From NCBI RefSeq assembly GCF_018603905.1, contig NZ_JAHFZZ010000012.1, positions 124,001-188,000 of the forward strand: a DNA stretch of 64,000 nucleotides, in the 5' to 3' direction. The stretch's first letter is position 1. Every line of letters begins with the position of its first letter. The notes beneath the pieces are model-generated. The model was not told the DNA's origin. It made no database searches and was given only the letters and a program-made list of their open reading frames with translations. Both the position numbers and the translations under genes were made by a program. Source of the stretch: Nonomuraea sp. NEAU-A123. Its GTDB lineage: Bacteria; Actinomycetota; Actinomycetes; Streptosporangiales; Streptosporangiaceae. Positions 56,895 through 64,000 of this stretch are shown here, piece after piece.

Positions 56895-58780
56895 GACTTT
56901 GCGATCCCGTCGAACTCGGTCATCTCTTCGTCGGTGAGGTATTTCGTCAGCTCGTCCCGGTCGAACAGCTTGATCAGGTGGTCGGCCATCGAAGGCTGGA
57001 CCTTCTCCTCGACCGTGACGGACGAGCCGTCCTCCGTCGAGCAGACGAGCAGCTTGCGGCGCCACACCGGGTTCATGCCGGGGAAGTCGTCACGGGTGTG
57101 CCCGCCGCGGCTCTCCTCGCGCAGCAGCGCGGCCCGCGCCACGCACTCCGAGACGAGGACCATGTTGCGCAGGTCGATCGCGAGGTGCCAGCCGGGGTTG
57201 TAGATGCGTGAGCCGGCCGCGCCGACCAGTTGCACCCGCTCCTTGAGCTTCTCCACGGCCTCCAGGGCCTCGGACACCTCTTCGGCCTTGCGGATGATGC
57301 CGACCAGCTCGTTCATCGTCCGCTGGAGCTCGTGGTGCACCTCGTAGGGGTTCTCGCCGGAGCGGCCCAGTGGCGCCAGGGCCTCGGTGTGCGCCTCTTC
57401 TACGAGTTCCTGGACCACCTTGGGCCTGGCCGGCAGGGAGTCGATGTACGCGGCGGCGCCGGCGCCCGCGCGGCGGCCGAAGACCAGCAGGTCGGACAGC
57501 GAGTTGCCGCCCAGGCGGTTGGAGCCGTGCATGCCGCCCGAGACCTCGCCCGCGGCGAAGAGCCCTGGCACGGCCGCCGCACCGGTGTCGGCGTCGACCT
57601 CGACGCCGCCCATGATGTAGTGGCAGGTCGGGCCCACCTGCATGGGCTCGGCGGTGATGTCGACGTCCGCCAGCTCCTTGAACTGGTGGTGCATCGACGG
57701 CAGCCGCCGCTTGATCTCCTCGGCCGGGAGCCGGGTGGACACGTCGAGGAAGACGCCGCCCTGGGGCGAGCCGCGTCCCGCCTTCACCTCGGCGTTGATC
57801 GCGCGGGCCACCTCGTCACGCGGCAGCAGCTCCGGAGGACGGCGGTTGTTGGCCTGGTCGGTGTACCAGCGGTCGCCCTCCTCCTCGGTGGTGGCGTACT
57901 TGTCCTTGAACACCTCGGGGATGTACTTGAACATGAAGCGCTCGCCGTCGGAGTTACGCAGCACGCCGCCGTCGCCGCGGACCGACTCGGTGACGAGGAT
58001 GCCGCGCACGGACGGCGGCCAGACCATCCCGGTGGGGTGGAACTGGATGAACTCCATGTTGATCAGCTTCGCGCCGGCCAGCAGGGCCAGGGCGTGGCCG
58101 TCACCGGTGTACTCCCAGGAGTTGGAGGTCACCACGTAGGACTTGCCGATGCCGCCGGTCGCCAGCACGACCGCGGGCGCATCAAAGACCACGAAATTTC
58201 CGGACTCGCGCCAGTAGCCGAAGCCACCCGCGATGCGGTCGCCATCCTTGAGCAGGCGGGTGACCGTACATTCCGCGAAGACCTTGATGTAGGCCTCGTG
58301 ATCGCCGTGTGTCTCGAAGTCCTCCTGCTGCAGCGCGACGACGCGCTGCTGCAGCGTGCGGATCAGCTCCAGCCCGGTGCGGTCGCCGACGTGGGCCAGC
58401 CGGGGGTACTCGTGCCCGCCGAAGTTGCGCTGGCTGATCTTGCCGTCCTTGGTGCGGTCGAACAGCGCACCCCACGCCTCCAGCTCCCAGACCCGATCGG
58501 GGGCCTCTTTGGCGTGGAGTTCGGCCATCCGCCAGTTGTTCAGGAACTTGCCGCCCCGCATGGTGTCACGGAAGTGCACCATCCAGTTGTCGTCCGGGTT
58601 GACGTTGCCCATCGCGGCGGCCGCGCCGCCCTCGGCCATGACCGTGTGGGCCTTGCCGAACAGCGACTTGCAGACGATCGCCGTCCGCTTGCCCTGCTGG
58701 CGGGCCTCGATCGCGGCCCGCAGTCCGGCGCCGCCCGCGCCGATGACGACGACGTCGTATTCGTGACGCTCGATTTCCAC
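56891..58780 (-). CDS. sdhA: Succinate dehydrogenase/fumarate reductase flavoprotein subunit (Sdh1 type)
   Basis: A 629-residue FAD subunit. FAD-binding IGAGGAGLRAAIEA at the N-terminus, the covalent-FAD region GKAHTVMAEGGAAAAMG, EFIQFHPTGM, ESVRGDGGVLRN, the active-site Arg segment RLGGNSLSDLLVFGRRAG, and the C-terminal helical cap region. GTG start at 58780 is the first that gives the family N-terminus (VEIERHEYDVVVIGAG). Overlaps sdhB by 4 nt and follows the membrane anchor gene by 23 bp. Confidence 0.96.
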   Translation of the reverse strand: MEIERHEYDVVVIGAGGAGLRAAIEARQQGKRTAIVCKSLFGKAHTVMAEGGAAAAMGNVNPDDNWMVHFRDTMRGGKFLNNWRMAELHAKEAPDRVWELEAWGALFDRTKDGKISQRNFGGHEYPRLAHVGDRTGLELIRTLQQRVVALQQEDFETHGDHEAYIKVFAECTVTRLLKDGDRIAGGFGYWRESGNFVVFDAPAVVLATGGIGKSYVVTSNSWEYTGDGHALALLAGAKLINMEFIQFHPTGMVWPPSVRGILVTESVRGDGGVLRNSDGERFMFKYIPEVFKDKYATTEEEGDRWYTDQANNRRPPELLPRDEVARAINAEVKAGRGSPQGGVFLDVSTRLPAEEIKRRLPSMHHQFKELADVDITAEPMQVGPTCHYIMGGVEVDADTGAAAVPGLFAAGEVSGGMHGSNRLGGNSLSDLLVFGRRAGAGAAAYIDSLPARPKVVQELVEEAHTEALAPLGRSGENPYEVHHELQRTMNELVGIIRKAEEVSEALEAVEKLKERVQLVGAAGSRIYNPGWHLAIDLRNMVLVSECVARAALLREESRGGHTRDDFPGMNPVWRRKLLVCSTEDGSSVTVEEKVQPSMADHLIKLFDRDELTKYLTDEEMTEFDGIAKS

Positions 58781-58803
58781 AGAATGTCCTAACAGAAGAG
58801 GCC

Positions 58804-59589
58804 TTACGCGTACGGGAAGGCGATGATGCCCTTGGCGACGAGGCGGACGTACAGGTCGGCGCCCATGACGGAGAACATCGAGGCCCACGCGAGGGGCTGG
58901 TGCTTGGCGTTGAGCTTGGAGACGAAGGTCCAGGCCCGGTAGCGAAGCGGGTGCCGGGAGAAGTGGTTGAGCCGGCCCGCGGTGATGTGCCGGCAGGAGT
59001 GGCACGACAGCGTGTAAGCGACGATCAGGACGGCGTTGGCGATCAGGACCCAGGAGCCGAGGCCCAGCGGCTTGTGGATGACCGCGAGGATCGCGTCGTA
59101 GCTCAGGATCGCGCCGATGACGATGGCCGCGTAGAAGAAGTACCGGTGGATGTTCTGCATGATCAGCGGGAAGCGCGTCTCACCGCTGTACTTGCCGTGC
59201 GGCTCCTGTACGGCGCACGCGGGCGGCGACAGCCAGAACGACCGGTAGTAGGACTTGCGGTAGTAGTAGCACGTCAGCCGGAACCCGCCGGGAAGGCCGA
59301 GAATCAGCAGGCCGGGCGGCAGCGTGTACCAGTCGCCGATCGGCGCCCAGCCGAACAGCCGCGCTCCCTCAGCACACGAGGTCGTGAGGCAGGGCGACGA
59401 GAACGGGGCGATGTACGGGTCGAAGTAGTAGCTGCCGTCGATGATCGCCCACACGCCGTAGACGAGGAAGGCGCTGAGCGCCAGGAACGTCAGCAGCGGG
59501 GCCAGCCACCATCTGTCGGTGCGCAGCGTACGCACCTTGATCTGCGCACGCTGCCTTCTGACAGGAGCATCGGGCGTCGTCTGGGTCAT
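58804..59589 (-). CDS. Sdh1 membrane anchor protein (Rv0249c-like)
   Basis: A 261-residue membrane protein with five to six hydrophobic segments (LLTFLALSAFLVYGVWAI, LPPGLLILGLPGG, FYAAIVIGAILSYDAILAV, SWVLIANAVLIVAYTL and a C-terminal one). Heme and quinone ligand candidates are the His and Cys in SCHSCRHIT and NIHRYFFY. It anchors SdhAB and holds heme b. Identification rests on topology, length near 273 and operon position. Ribosome site GGAGAGGT; ATG chosen. First gene of the operon. Confidence 0.8.
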   Translation of the reverse strand: MTQTTPDAPVRRQRAQIKVRTLRTDRWWLAPLLTFLALSAFLVYGVWAIIDGSYYFDPYIAPFSSPCLTTSCAEGARLFGWAPIGDWYTLPPGLLILGLPGGFRLTCYYYRKSYYRSFWLSPPACAVQEPHGKYSGETRFPLIMQNIHRYFFYAAIVIGAILSYDAILAVIHKPLGLGSWVLIANAVLIVAYTLSCHSCRHITAGRLNHFSRHPLRYRAWTFVSKLNAKHQPLAWASMFSVMGADLYVRLVAKGIIAFPYA

Positions 59590-59726
59590 CGCGGACCTCT
59601 CCACCTCCCGCGGACCCTGCTCACAGGGAATCCGGGTCGTTCGGTTGGCGCGTACACGGCGGGGCGGTGCCTCCGCTCGCGGCGCGCGTTTGGTGGGGGA
59701 TACGTTACGACGACCGCCTCGGGATT

Positions 59727-59742
59727 TGTGAGGAGGGTCACT
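59727..59742. promoter_or_regulatory. CRP/GlxR-like site TGTGA-N6-TCACT upstream of the Sdh1 operon
   Basis: TGTGA-GGAGGG-TCACT lies 138 bp upstream of the anchor ATG. One mismatch from the consensus TGTGA-N6-TCACA. Confidence 0.5.
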
Positions 59743-59761
59743 CACTTTTTCGATGACTCGC

Positions 59762-59777
59762 TGTGATTCCTGTCACG
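59762..59777. promoter_or_regulatory. Second CRP/GlxR-like site TGTGA-N6-TCACG upstream of the Sdh1 operon
   Basis: TGTGA-TTCCTG-TCACG is 35 bp from the first site start to start, between the Sdh1 operon and the 3' end of the CheY-like gene. CRP-family control of sdh genes is known in corynebacteria (GlxR), so it is plausible. Confidence 0.5.
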
Positions 59778-59785
59778 TACCCCTG

Positions 59786-60238
59786 TCACGTGGGCTGCCC
59801 TTTGCTCGGCAGCTTAACCACAGTCACGAAAAAATCATCTATTTGCCGGACAACCCGGATAAATTGCTCAAAATCCACCGGCTTGGAGACATAAGCGTTG
59901 GCGTGCAGCCGGTAGCTGTGCAGGATGTCCTCTTCCGCCTCCGAGGTCGTCAGGATCACCACCGGGATCGTCCGCAGGTCGGCATCGGCCTTGACCTCGC
60001 TGAGCACCTCCAGGCCACCCATTCTGGGCAGGTTCAGGTCGAGCAGCATGAGGTCGGGCCTGGGGGCGTCGTGGTAGGCGTTCTCCCGGCGCAGGAAGGC
60101 CATCGCCTGCTCGCCGTCGTTGACCACGTGCAGGCGGTTGCGGACCTTGTTGAAGTCGAACGCCTCCTTGGTGAGGAGCACGTCACCCTGATCGTCCTCG
60201 ACCAGGAGCACCTCGATCGGCCGCCAGTCAGTCATCAT
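59786..60238 (-). CDS. CheY-like response regulator (Rcp1-type)
   Basis: A 150-residue stand-alone receiver without output domain. VLLVEDDQGD, phospho-Asp in LMLLDLNLPRMGG, VILTTSEAEED, and Lys in AYVSKPVDFEQF follow the Rcp1/phytochrome-associated receiver pattern. The double ATG start (60238/60235) overlaps the histidine kinase stop by about 8-11 nt. It is last of the PP2C - kinase - receiver module. The receiver may report kinase output to another partner protein. Confidence 0.9.
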   Translation of the reverse strand: MMTDWRPIEVLLVEDDQGDVLLTKEAFDFNKVRNRLHVVNDGEQAMAFLRRENAYHDAPRPDLMLLDLNLPRMGGLEVLSEVKADADLRTIPVVILTTSEAEEDILHSYRLHANAYVSKPVDFEQFIRVVRQIDDFFVTVVKLPSKGQPT

Positions 60239-61376
60239 CTTCATCTCCAGCCGCGGGCAGGGTCCACCGGAACGTCGCGCCCGGCCCGTCGGCCTCGCCG
60301 TCGAGCCAGAGGTGTCCGCCGTGATATTCGACGATCTTGCGGCAGAGCGCGAGCCCGATGCCAGTCCCTGGATACACGTCTCTCGCATGCAGGCGCTGAA
60401 ATATCAGGAAGATGCGGTCCGCGTACTTGGCCTCCACCCCGATCCCGTTGTCGGAGCAGCTGAACTCCCACATCGCCCCTGCCCGCTCGACACCGATGTG
60501 CACGCGCGGCGGGAGGTCCGAGCGGAACTTGACGGCGTTCTCGATCAGGTTCTGGAAGAGCTGGGTGAGCTGGCCCCGGTTGCCGACGACCTTGGGCATG
60601 TCGTCGCGGGTGACGACCGTCCCGGTGTCCTCGATCGCGGCCGAGAGGTTGTCCAGGGCCGTGGAGAGCGCGGCGCCCGTGTCGGTGGTCACCCGTTCGC
60701 CGGTGACCCGGCCGACCCTGGAGAAGTCGAGCAGGTCGTTGATGAGCAGCTGCATGCGCTTGGCGCCGTCGACCGCGTAGCGGATGTACTCCTTGGCCCG
60801 GTCGTCGAGCCGGTCTCCGTACCGCTGCTCCAGCATCTGCGTGAAGCTGGCGACCTTGCGGAGCGGCTCCTGCAGGTCGTGACTGGCGACGTAGGCGAAC
60901 TGCTCCAGCTCTCCGTTGGACCTGCGCAGCTCGTCGGCCTGCTCCTCGGCCCGGCGCCAGGCCGTCACGACCCGCCTGCGCATGGAGTCGACGTGGCTCG
61001 ACAGCTCGGCCAGCTCCGCCGGCCGCTCCACGCTCAGCTCATGGTCGAAGTCGCCCGCCGCGACCTTGCGCACCTGGTCGGTCAGCTGGGCGATGGGCTT
61101 CAGTACGGCGAAGCGGATGATGAACACCAGCCCGATCCCCGCCGCGGCCATCACGGCCAGCAGCACGATCAGCGCCAGGTTCAGCCGGTCGAGCTGGGCC
61201 GCGACGTTGGGCCGCGGCCCCTGCGCCCGTACGTCGGCGACCAGCATCATGATCAGCGCGGAGCCCATCACGAACGCCACGGCGGTCACCACGCCGATGG
61301 CGACGAACCAGCGGGCCATCGGCAGCCTGCCGAGGCCCGTCGCCGGTTTCGGCGGGGGCAGCGGATGGATCCTCAC
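60228..61376 (-). CDS. Sensor histidine kinase (HAMP, phytochrome-type HisKA)
   Basis: A 382-residue kinase. Two membrane helices (WFVAIGVVTAVAFVMGSALIMML and LALIVLLAVMAAAGIGLVFII), a short extracytoplasmic loop of about 20 residues, a HAMP segment (LKPIAQLTDQVRKVAAGDFDHEL), HisKA with the phospho-His in YVASHDLQEPLRKVA, and an ATPase with NLIENAVKF, DNGIGVE and GTGIGLAL. GTG start overlapping the upstream stop (GTGA). The short loop suggests it senses a membrane signal rather than a bulky ligand. Confidence 0.92.
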   Translation of the reverse strand: MRIHPLPPPKPATGLGRLPMARWFVAIGVVTAVAFVMGSALIMMLVADVRAQGPRPNVAAQLDRLNLALIVLLAVMAAAGIGLVFIIRFAVLKPIAQLTDQVRKVAAGDFDHELSVERPAELAELSSHVDSMRRRVVTAWRRAEEQADELRRSNGELEQFAYVASHDLQEPLRKVASFTQMLEQRYGDRLDDRAKEYIRYAVDGAKRMQLLINDLLDFSRVGRVTGERVTTDTGAALSTALDNLSAAIEDTGTVVTRDDMPKVVGNRGQLTQLFQNLIENAVKFRSDLPPRVHIGVERAGAMWEFSCSDNGIGVEAKYADRIFLIFQRLHARDVYPGTGIGLALCRKIVEYHGGHLWLDGEADGPGATFRWTLPAAGDEDDD

Positions 61377-62509
61377 TCCGACCTCCTGCTGACGAGTACC
61401 ACGGCGAGGTCGTCGCTGAGCGTGCCCACGTGCCTGATGAGCCGGTCGAGGTCGATCGAGCCGTGCTCGCGTACCAGGTCGACCAGTCCGTCCACGCCGA
61501 GGAGTTCCTTCTGCTCGCCGACCGCGGCCTCGATCAAGCCGTCGGTGTAGAGCATCATCGACCATTCGTCGCCCAGGGGCACGTCGAGGATGGTCCATTC
61601 GGCGTCGGAGAAGATGCCGAGCGGCGGCCCCGAGGGCGCGCCGTCGACCACGCTGACAGCGCCGTCGCGGACCAGGACCGGCGGTGGATGGCCGACCACC
61701 CGCATCCTGGCGTGGCGCAGGTCGGGCGTGATCGTCGCCATGCAGAGCGTGGTGAAGATCTCCGGGGCCTGGCGCTCCGCACGCAGCACGGCGTCCATCG
61801 TCCGCAGCATCCGCTCGCCGGTCTGCCCGGCCAGCACCAGCGTGCGCCAGGCGATGCGGAGCGCCACGCCGAGCGCGGCCTCGTCGGGGCCGTGCCCGCA
61901 GACGTCGCCGACCACGATGTGCACCGAACCGTCGGGCGTCTGCACGGTGTCGAGGAAGTCGCCGGCCAGCAGTGATCCCTGGCTGCCCGGCAGGTAGCGG
62001 GTGGTGTGGTCCAGCGCGTCGGTGTGCAGCAGGGCGACGGGGAGCAGGCCGCTCTCCAGCCGGGCGTTCTCCTTGGCGGTCAGCTCGGCCTCGACCAACC
62101 GGAGCTGCGCCAGATCGGCCCGCTTGCGTTCCATCGCGTAACGGATGGCCCTGGCCAGCAGCCGCGCGTCGACGTCCTGCTTGACCAGGTAGTCCTGCGC
62201 GCCGGCCTTGACCGCGGCGACCCCCACATGGGCGTCGCGCAGTCCGGTGAGCACCAGGACGGCCGCGTGCGGTGCCGCCGCCAGCACCTGCTCCAGCGCT
62301 TCCAGGCCGGTGGCGTCGGGGAGCGAGAGGTCGACGAGTACGCACTGGATCCGGGAGTCGAGCTTGGCCTTGCCCTCCTCCAGGCTGCGTACCCAGGTGA
62401 TCCGCGGTGGGGCCTCTGCCTGCTTGAGGAGCTCCTCGACCAGGAACGCGTCACCGTCGTCGTCCTCGATGAGGAGGAGCGTCAGCGTTTCGTTGAGAGT
62501 TGCCGTCAC
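61373..62509 (-). CDS. Receiver-domain PP2C (SpoIIE/RsbU-type) phosphatase
   Basis: A 378-residue protein. Residues 1-120 are a receiver (LLIEDDDGDAF, CVLVDLSLPDATG, VLTGLRD, Lys in YLVKQ). A helical linker follows, then a PPM phosphatase: LLAGDFLDTV, VGDVCGHGPDEA, GHPPPVL, YTDGLIEA, DDLAVVLVS. Such proteins dephosphorylate anti-anti-sigma factors. The GTG at 62509, with GAAGAGG ahead, gives the usual N-terminus; an ATG at 62548 would overlap the LysR stop (ATGA) and couple the genes. Heads the module with the kinase. Confidence 0.9.
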   Translation of the reverse strand: MTATLNETLTLLLIEDDDGDAFLVEELLKQAEAPPRITWVRSLEEGKAKLDSRIQCVLVDLSLPDATGLEALEQVLAAAPHAAVLVLTGLRDAHVGVAAVKAGAQDYLVKQDVDARLLARAIRYAMERKRADLAQLRLVEAELTAKENARLESGLLPVALLHTDALDHTTRYLPGSQGSLLAGDFLDTVQTPDGSVHIVVGDVCGHGPDEAALGVALRIAWRTLVLAGQTGERMLRTMDAVLRAERQAPEIFTTLCMATITPDLRHARMRVVGHPPPVLVRDGAVSVVDGAPSGPPLGIFSDAEWTILDVPLGDEWSMMLYTDGLIEAAVGEQKELLGVDGLVDLVREHGSIDLDRLIRHVGTLSDDLAVVLVSRRSE

Positions 62510-62544
62510 ACGCGCCTCTTCATAGAAGTTGGACCTGTTCTGGT

Positions 62545-63474
62545 TCATTCTGCGATGAGCTCGACCCCTTGTGGAAGCGTGCGCTCGTGACCGGCCTCGA
62601 CGATGAAGGAGAGCAGCGTCGCCCGGAACGCCTGCGCCGCCCTCGTCGGCTCCACATCCTTGCGGTGGGCCAGCGCGATGGTCCGGCTCAGCCCCGGCGG
62701 CGCCAGCGGAGTGCCGGTCAGCCCCGGCCGTCCGTCGAGCACCATGGACGGCACCACGGCCAGCCCCAGCCCCGCCTCCACGAACCGCAGGACGGCGTCC
62801 ATCTCCCCGCCCTCCACCGCGAACCTGGGCTCGAACCCGGCCTGGCGGCACGCCGCCAGCGTCGCCTCGCGCAGGTCGTAGCCGCGCCTGAACATCACCA
62901 TCGCCCGGCCGCGCAGATCCTCCATACGCAGGTACGGCTTGCGTTCCGGCTGGTGGGACGGGGTCGCCACGACCAGGTTCTCGCGCAGGATCTCCTCGGT
63001 CACCAGGGACGGGTCGTCGCCCTGCAGCGGCGTGATGATGAGCGAAAGGTCGAGCTGCCCGCGGGCCAGCGCTCTGACCAGGTCACGCGAGCCGTCCTCC
63101 TCGACCAGCAGCTCGATGCCCGGGTAGGCGCGGTGGAAGCGGGCCAGGGCGTCGGCCAGCAGCCCGGCGCACAGGGACGGCGTGGCGCCCAGCCGTACCC
63201 TGCCTCTGCGCAGCCCGGCGAGCTCGGCCACCTCCTGCCTGGCGGTGCCGGCGTCGGCCAGCATCCGGCGGGCGAGCGGCAGCAGCGCCTCTCCCGCCGG
63301 GGTCAGCGTGACGTTGCCGCGCGCTCTGGAGAACAGCGGGGCGCCGAGGTCGCTCTCCAGGGCCTTGATCTGCTTGCTGAGTGACGGCTGGGCGACCCGC
63401 ATCCGCTCGGCGGCCTGGGTGAAGTGCCTGGTCTCCGCAACGGCGACGAAGTAGGAGAGTTGCTGCAACTGCAT
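62545..63474 (-). CDS. LysR-family transcriptional regulator
   Basis: A 309-residue LTTR. The N-terminal winged HTH reads LSYFVAVAETRHFTQAAERMRVAQPSLSKQIKALE; the ligand domain includes RLGATPSLCAGLLADALARFHRAYPGIELLVEEDG and AVEGGEMDAVLRFVEAGLGLAVVPSMVL. It faces the Sdh2-type cytochrome gene across a classic T-N11-A site, so it most likely controls that operon and itself. Confidence 0.93.
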   Translation of the reverse strand: MQLQQLSYFVAVAETRHFTQAAERMRVAQPSLSKQIKALESDLGAPLFSRARGNVTLTPAGEALLPLARRMLADAGTARQEVAELAGLRRGRVRLGATPSLCAGLLADALARFHRAYPGIELLVEEDGSRDLVRALARGQLDLSLIITPLQGDDPSLVTEEILRENLVVATPSHQPERKPYLRMEDLRGRAMVMFRRGYDLREATLAACRQAGFEPRFAVEGGEMDAVLRFVEAGLGLAVVPSMVLDGRPGLTGTPLAPPGLSRTIALAHRKDVEPTRAAQAFRATLLSFIVEAGHERTLPQGVELIAE

Positions 63475-63533
63475 GTGATTTTCCTCGCACCGGCTGACGG
63501 GATTTCCTTACGTCGGCCGTACAAACCAAGCAT

Positions 63534-63550
63534 CATAGCCGAAAGCTATG
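63534..63550. promoter_or_regulatory. LysR-type box CATAGC-N5-GCTATG (T-N11-A)
   Basis: A perfect inverted repeat in the 134-bp LysR/sdhC intergenic region, containing T-N11-A from 63536 to 63548. It is the best candidate operator for the adjacent LysR. Confidence 0.75.
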
Positions 63551-63608
63551 GAAACCAGGCCCGTCATGACTTGGACGGATCATGGCTGGATATCTAGCGT
63601 CAGAAGGC

Positions 63609-64000
63609 GTGACAGCCACGATTGAGCGAGGCGCCGCTACCGCGCCAGTCTCGAAGCCCGCATCGAAGAAGCCAACGCCCGGAAAGCGCGGCGGGTTCCT
63701 GCGCTCGTCGAACGGCAAGAAGGTCATCATGGCCGTGACGGGCGCCGTGATGGTGCTCTTCCTGGTCCTCCACATGCTGGGCAACCTCAAGATCTTCCTG
63801 GGCAGGGACTCGTTCAACGAGTACGCCGAGGCGCTGCGCACGCTGCTGGAGCCGATCGCGCCGTACCGGACGGTGCTGACGATCCTGGAGGTCGGCCTCG
63901 TCGTGTCGGTGGTCCTGCACATGTGGGCGGCGATCTCGCTCGCTCGGCGGGCCCGCCACGCCCGGCCGGTGAAGTACGTGGCCAAGAAGTCGCAGGCCCA
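63609..64000 (+). CDS. sdhC: Succinate dehydrogenase cytochrome b subunit, N-terminal part (Sdh2 type, runs off the right edge)
   Basis: About 130 residues visible. A Lys/Ala-rich N-terminal extension (SKPASKKPTPGKRGG) precedes the b558-type subunit core: FLRSSNGKKVIMAVTGAVMVLFLVLHMLGNLKIFLG (first helix with heme-ligand His), then YRTVLTILEVGLVVSVVLHMWAAISLARRA (second helix, His). This family has two or more heme-ligating His residues. It is the first gene of a second SDH operon, divergent from LysR. GTG start with AGAAGG closely upstream. Codons after 63998 are outside the window. Confidence 0.92.
   Translation, partial: MTATIERGAATAPVSKPASKKPTPGKRGGFLRSSNGKKVIMAVTGAVMVLFLVLHMLGNLKIFLGRDSFNEYAEALRTLLEPIAPYRTVLTILEVGLVVSVVLHMWAAISLARRARHARPVKYVAKKSQA

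Overview
The window is high-GC DNA (strong G/C third-position bias) from an actinomycete. The gene set (DUF4245, DUF5999, DUF6542, DUF1707, a lipid-droplet-type protein next to ispH, a Rv0249c-like succinate dehydrogenase anchor, and the order fumarase - glpX - DUF4245 - xseB - xseA - ispH - ychF) suggests a chromosomal core region of a Streptosporangiales or Nonomuraea-like organism. The genus is inference. No rRNA, tRNA, insertion sequence, transposase, integrase or CRISPR array was seen. Layout: (1) 1-4.3 kb: the end of a two-component system that runs off the left edge, a secreted lytic-transglycosylase-like protein with a perfect CRP-type site upstream, and a family 2 glycosyltransferase. 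(2) 4.3-10.4 kb: a minus-strand run of 3-hydroxybutyrate dehydrogenase, PucR/GAF regulator, MHS-type transporter, alpha/beta hydrolase and secreted esterase, which together read as a 3-hydroxybutyrate or PHB-oligomer utilisation locus. (3) 10.5-11.7 kb: trpD behind a textbook transcription attenuator with a leaderless 12-codon Trp leader peptide. (4) 11.8-19.3 kb: class II fumarase, two tandem Ser/Thr kinases, a DUF5999 gene and class I fumarase. (5) 19.4-26.8 kb: accessory genes (DMT and MFS transporters, MocR regulator, a decayed inositol-gene remnant, two SDRs with a TetR and its palindromic operator, DUF1707). (6) 26.9-38.6 kb: the conserved housekeeping block glpX, DUF4245, xseB, xseA, lipid-droplet-like protein, ispH, DUF6542, rmuC, a 12-cysteine secreted protein and ychF, interrupted by TetR and Ddn-like genes and a minisatellite.

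(7) 38.9-53.5 kb: ten co-directional genes forming a chromosomal type IV secretion-like cluster related to the Tcp (pCW3) family: TcpC/VirB8-like, TcpD-like, a TcpE-linker-MinD-like fusion whose P-loop lacks lysine, VirB4/TcpF ATPase, VirB6/TcpH-like, a second VirB8-like protein, a lytic transglycosylase-NlpC/P60 enzyme, a NUDIX hydrolase and two repeat-rich membrane proteins. No coupling ATPase (TcpA/VirD4), VirB11 or relaxase lies in the window, so the cluster looks like an envelope machine without DNA-processing parts. This is the best candidate for an undescribed system. (8) 53.7-56.1 kb: a TetR - methyltransferase - SDR operon with its own operator.

(9) 56.1-64 kb: a complete Sdh1-type succinate dehydrogenase operon (anchor, flavoprotein, Fe-S) with a strong terminator and two CRP-like sites upstream, then a LysR regulator and a phosphatase / histidine kinase / CheY-like module, and at the right edge the cytochrome b subunit of a second, Sdh2-type succinate dehydrogenase. 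Two fumarases and two SDHs in one window imply redundant, condition-specific TCA enzymes. Recurrent themes are 4-nt ATGA or GTGA gene overlaps and many leaderless starts, in which a TANNNT hexamer ends 7-9 nt before the start codon.
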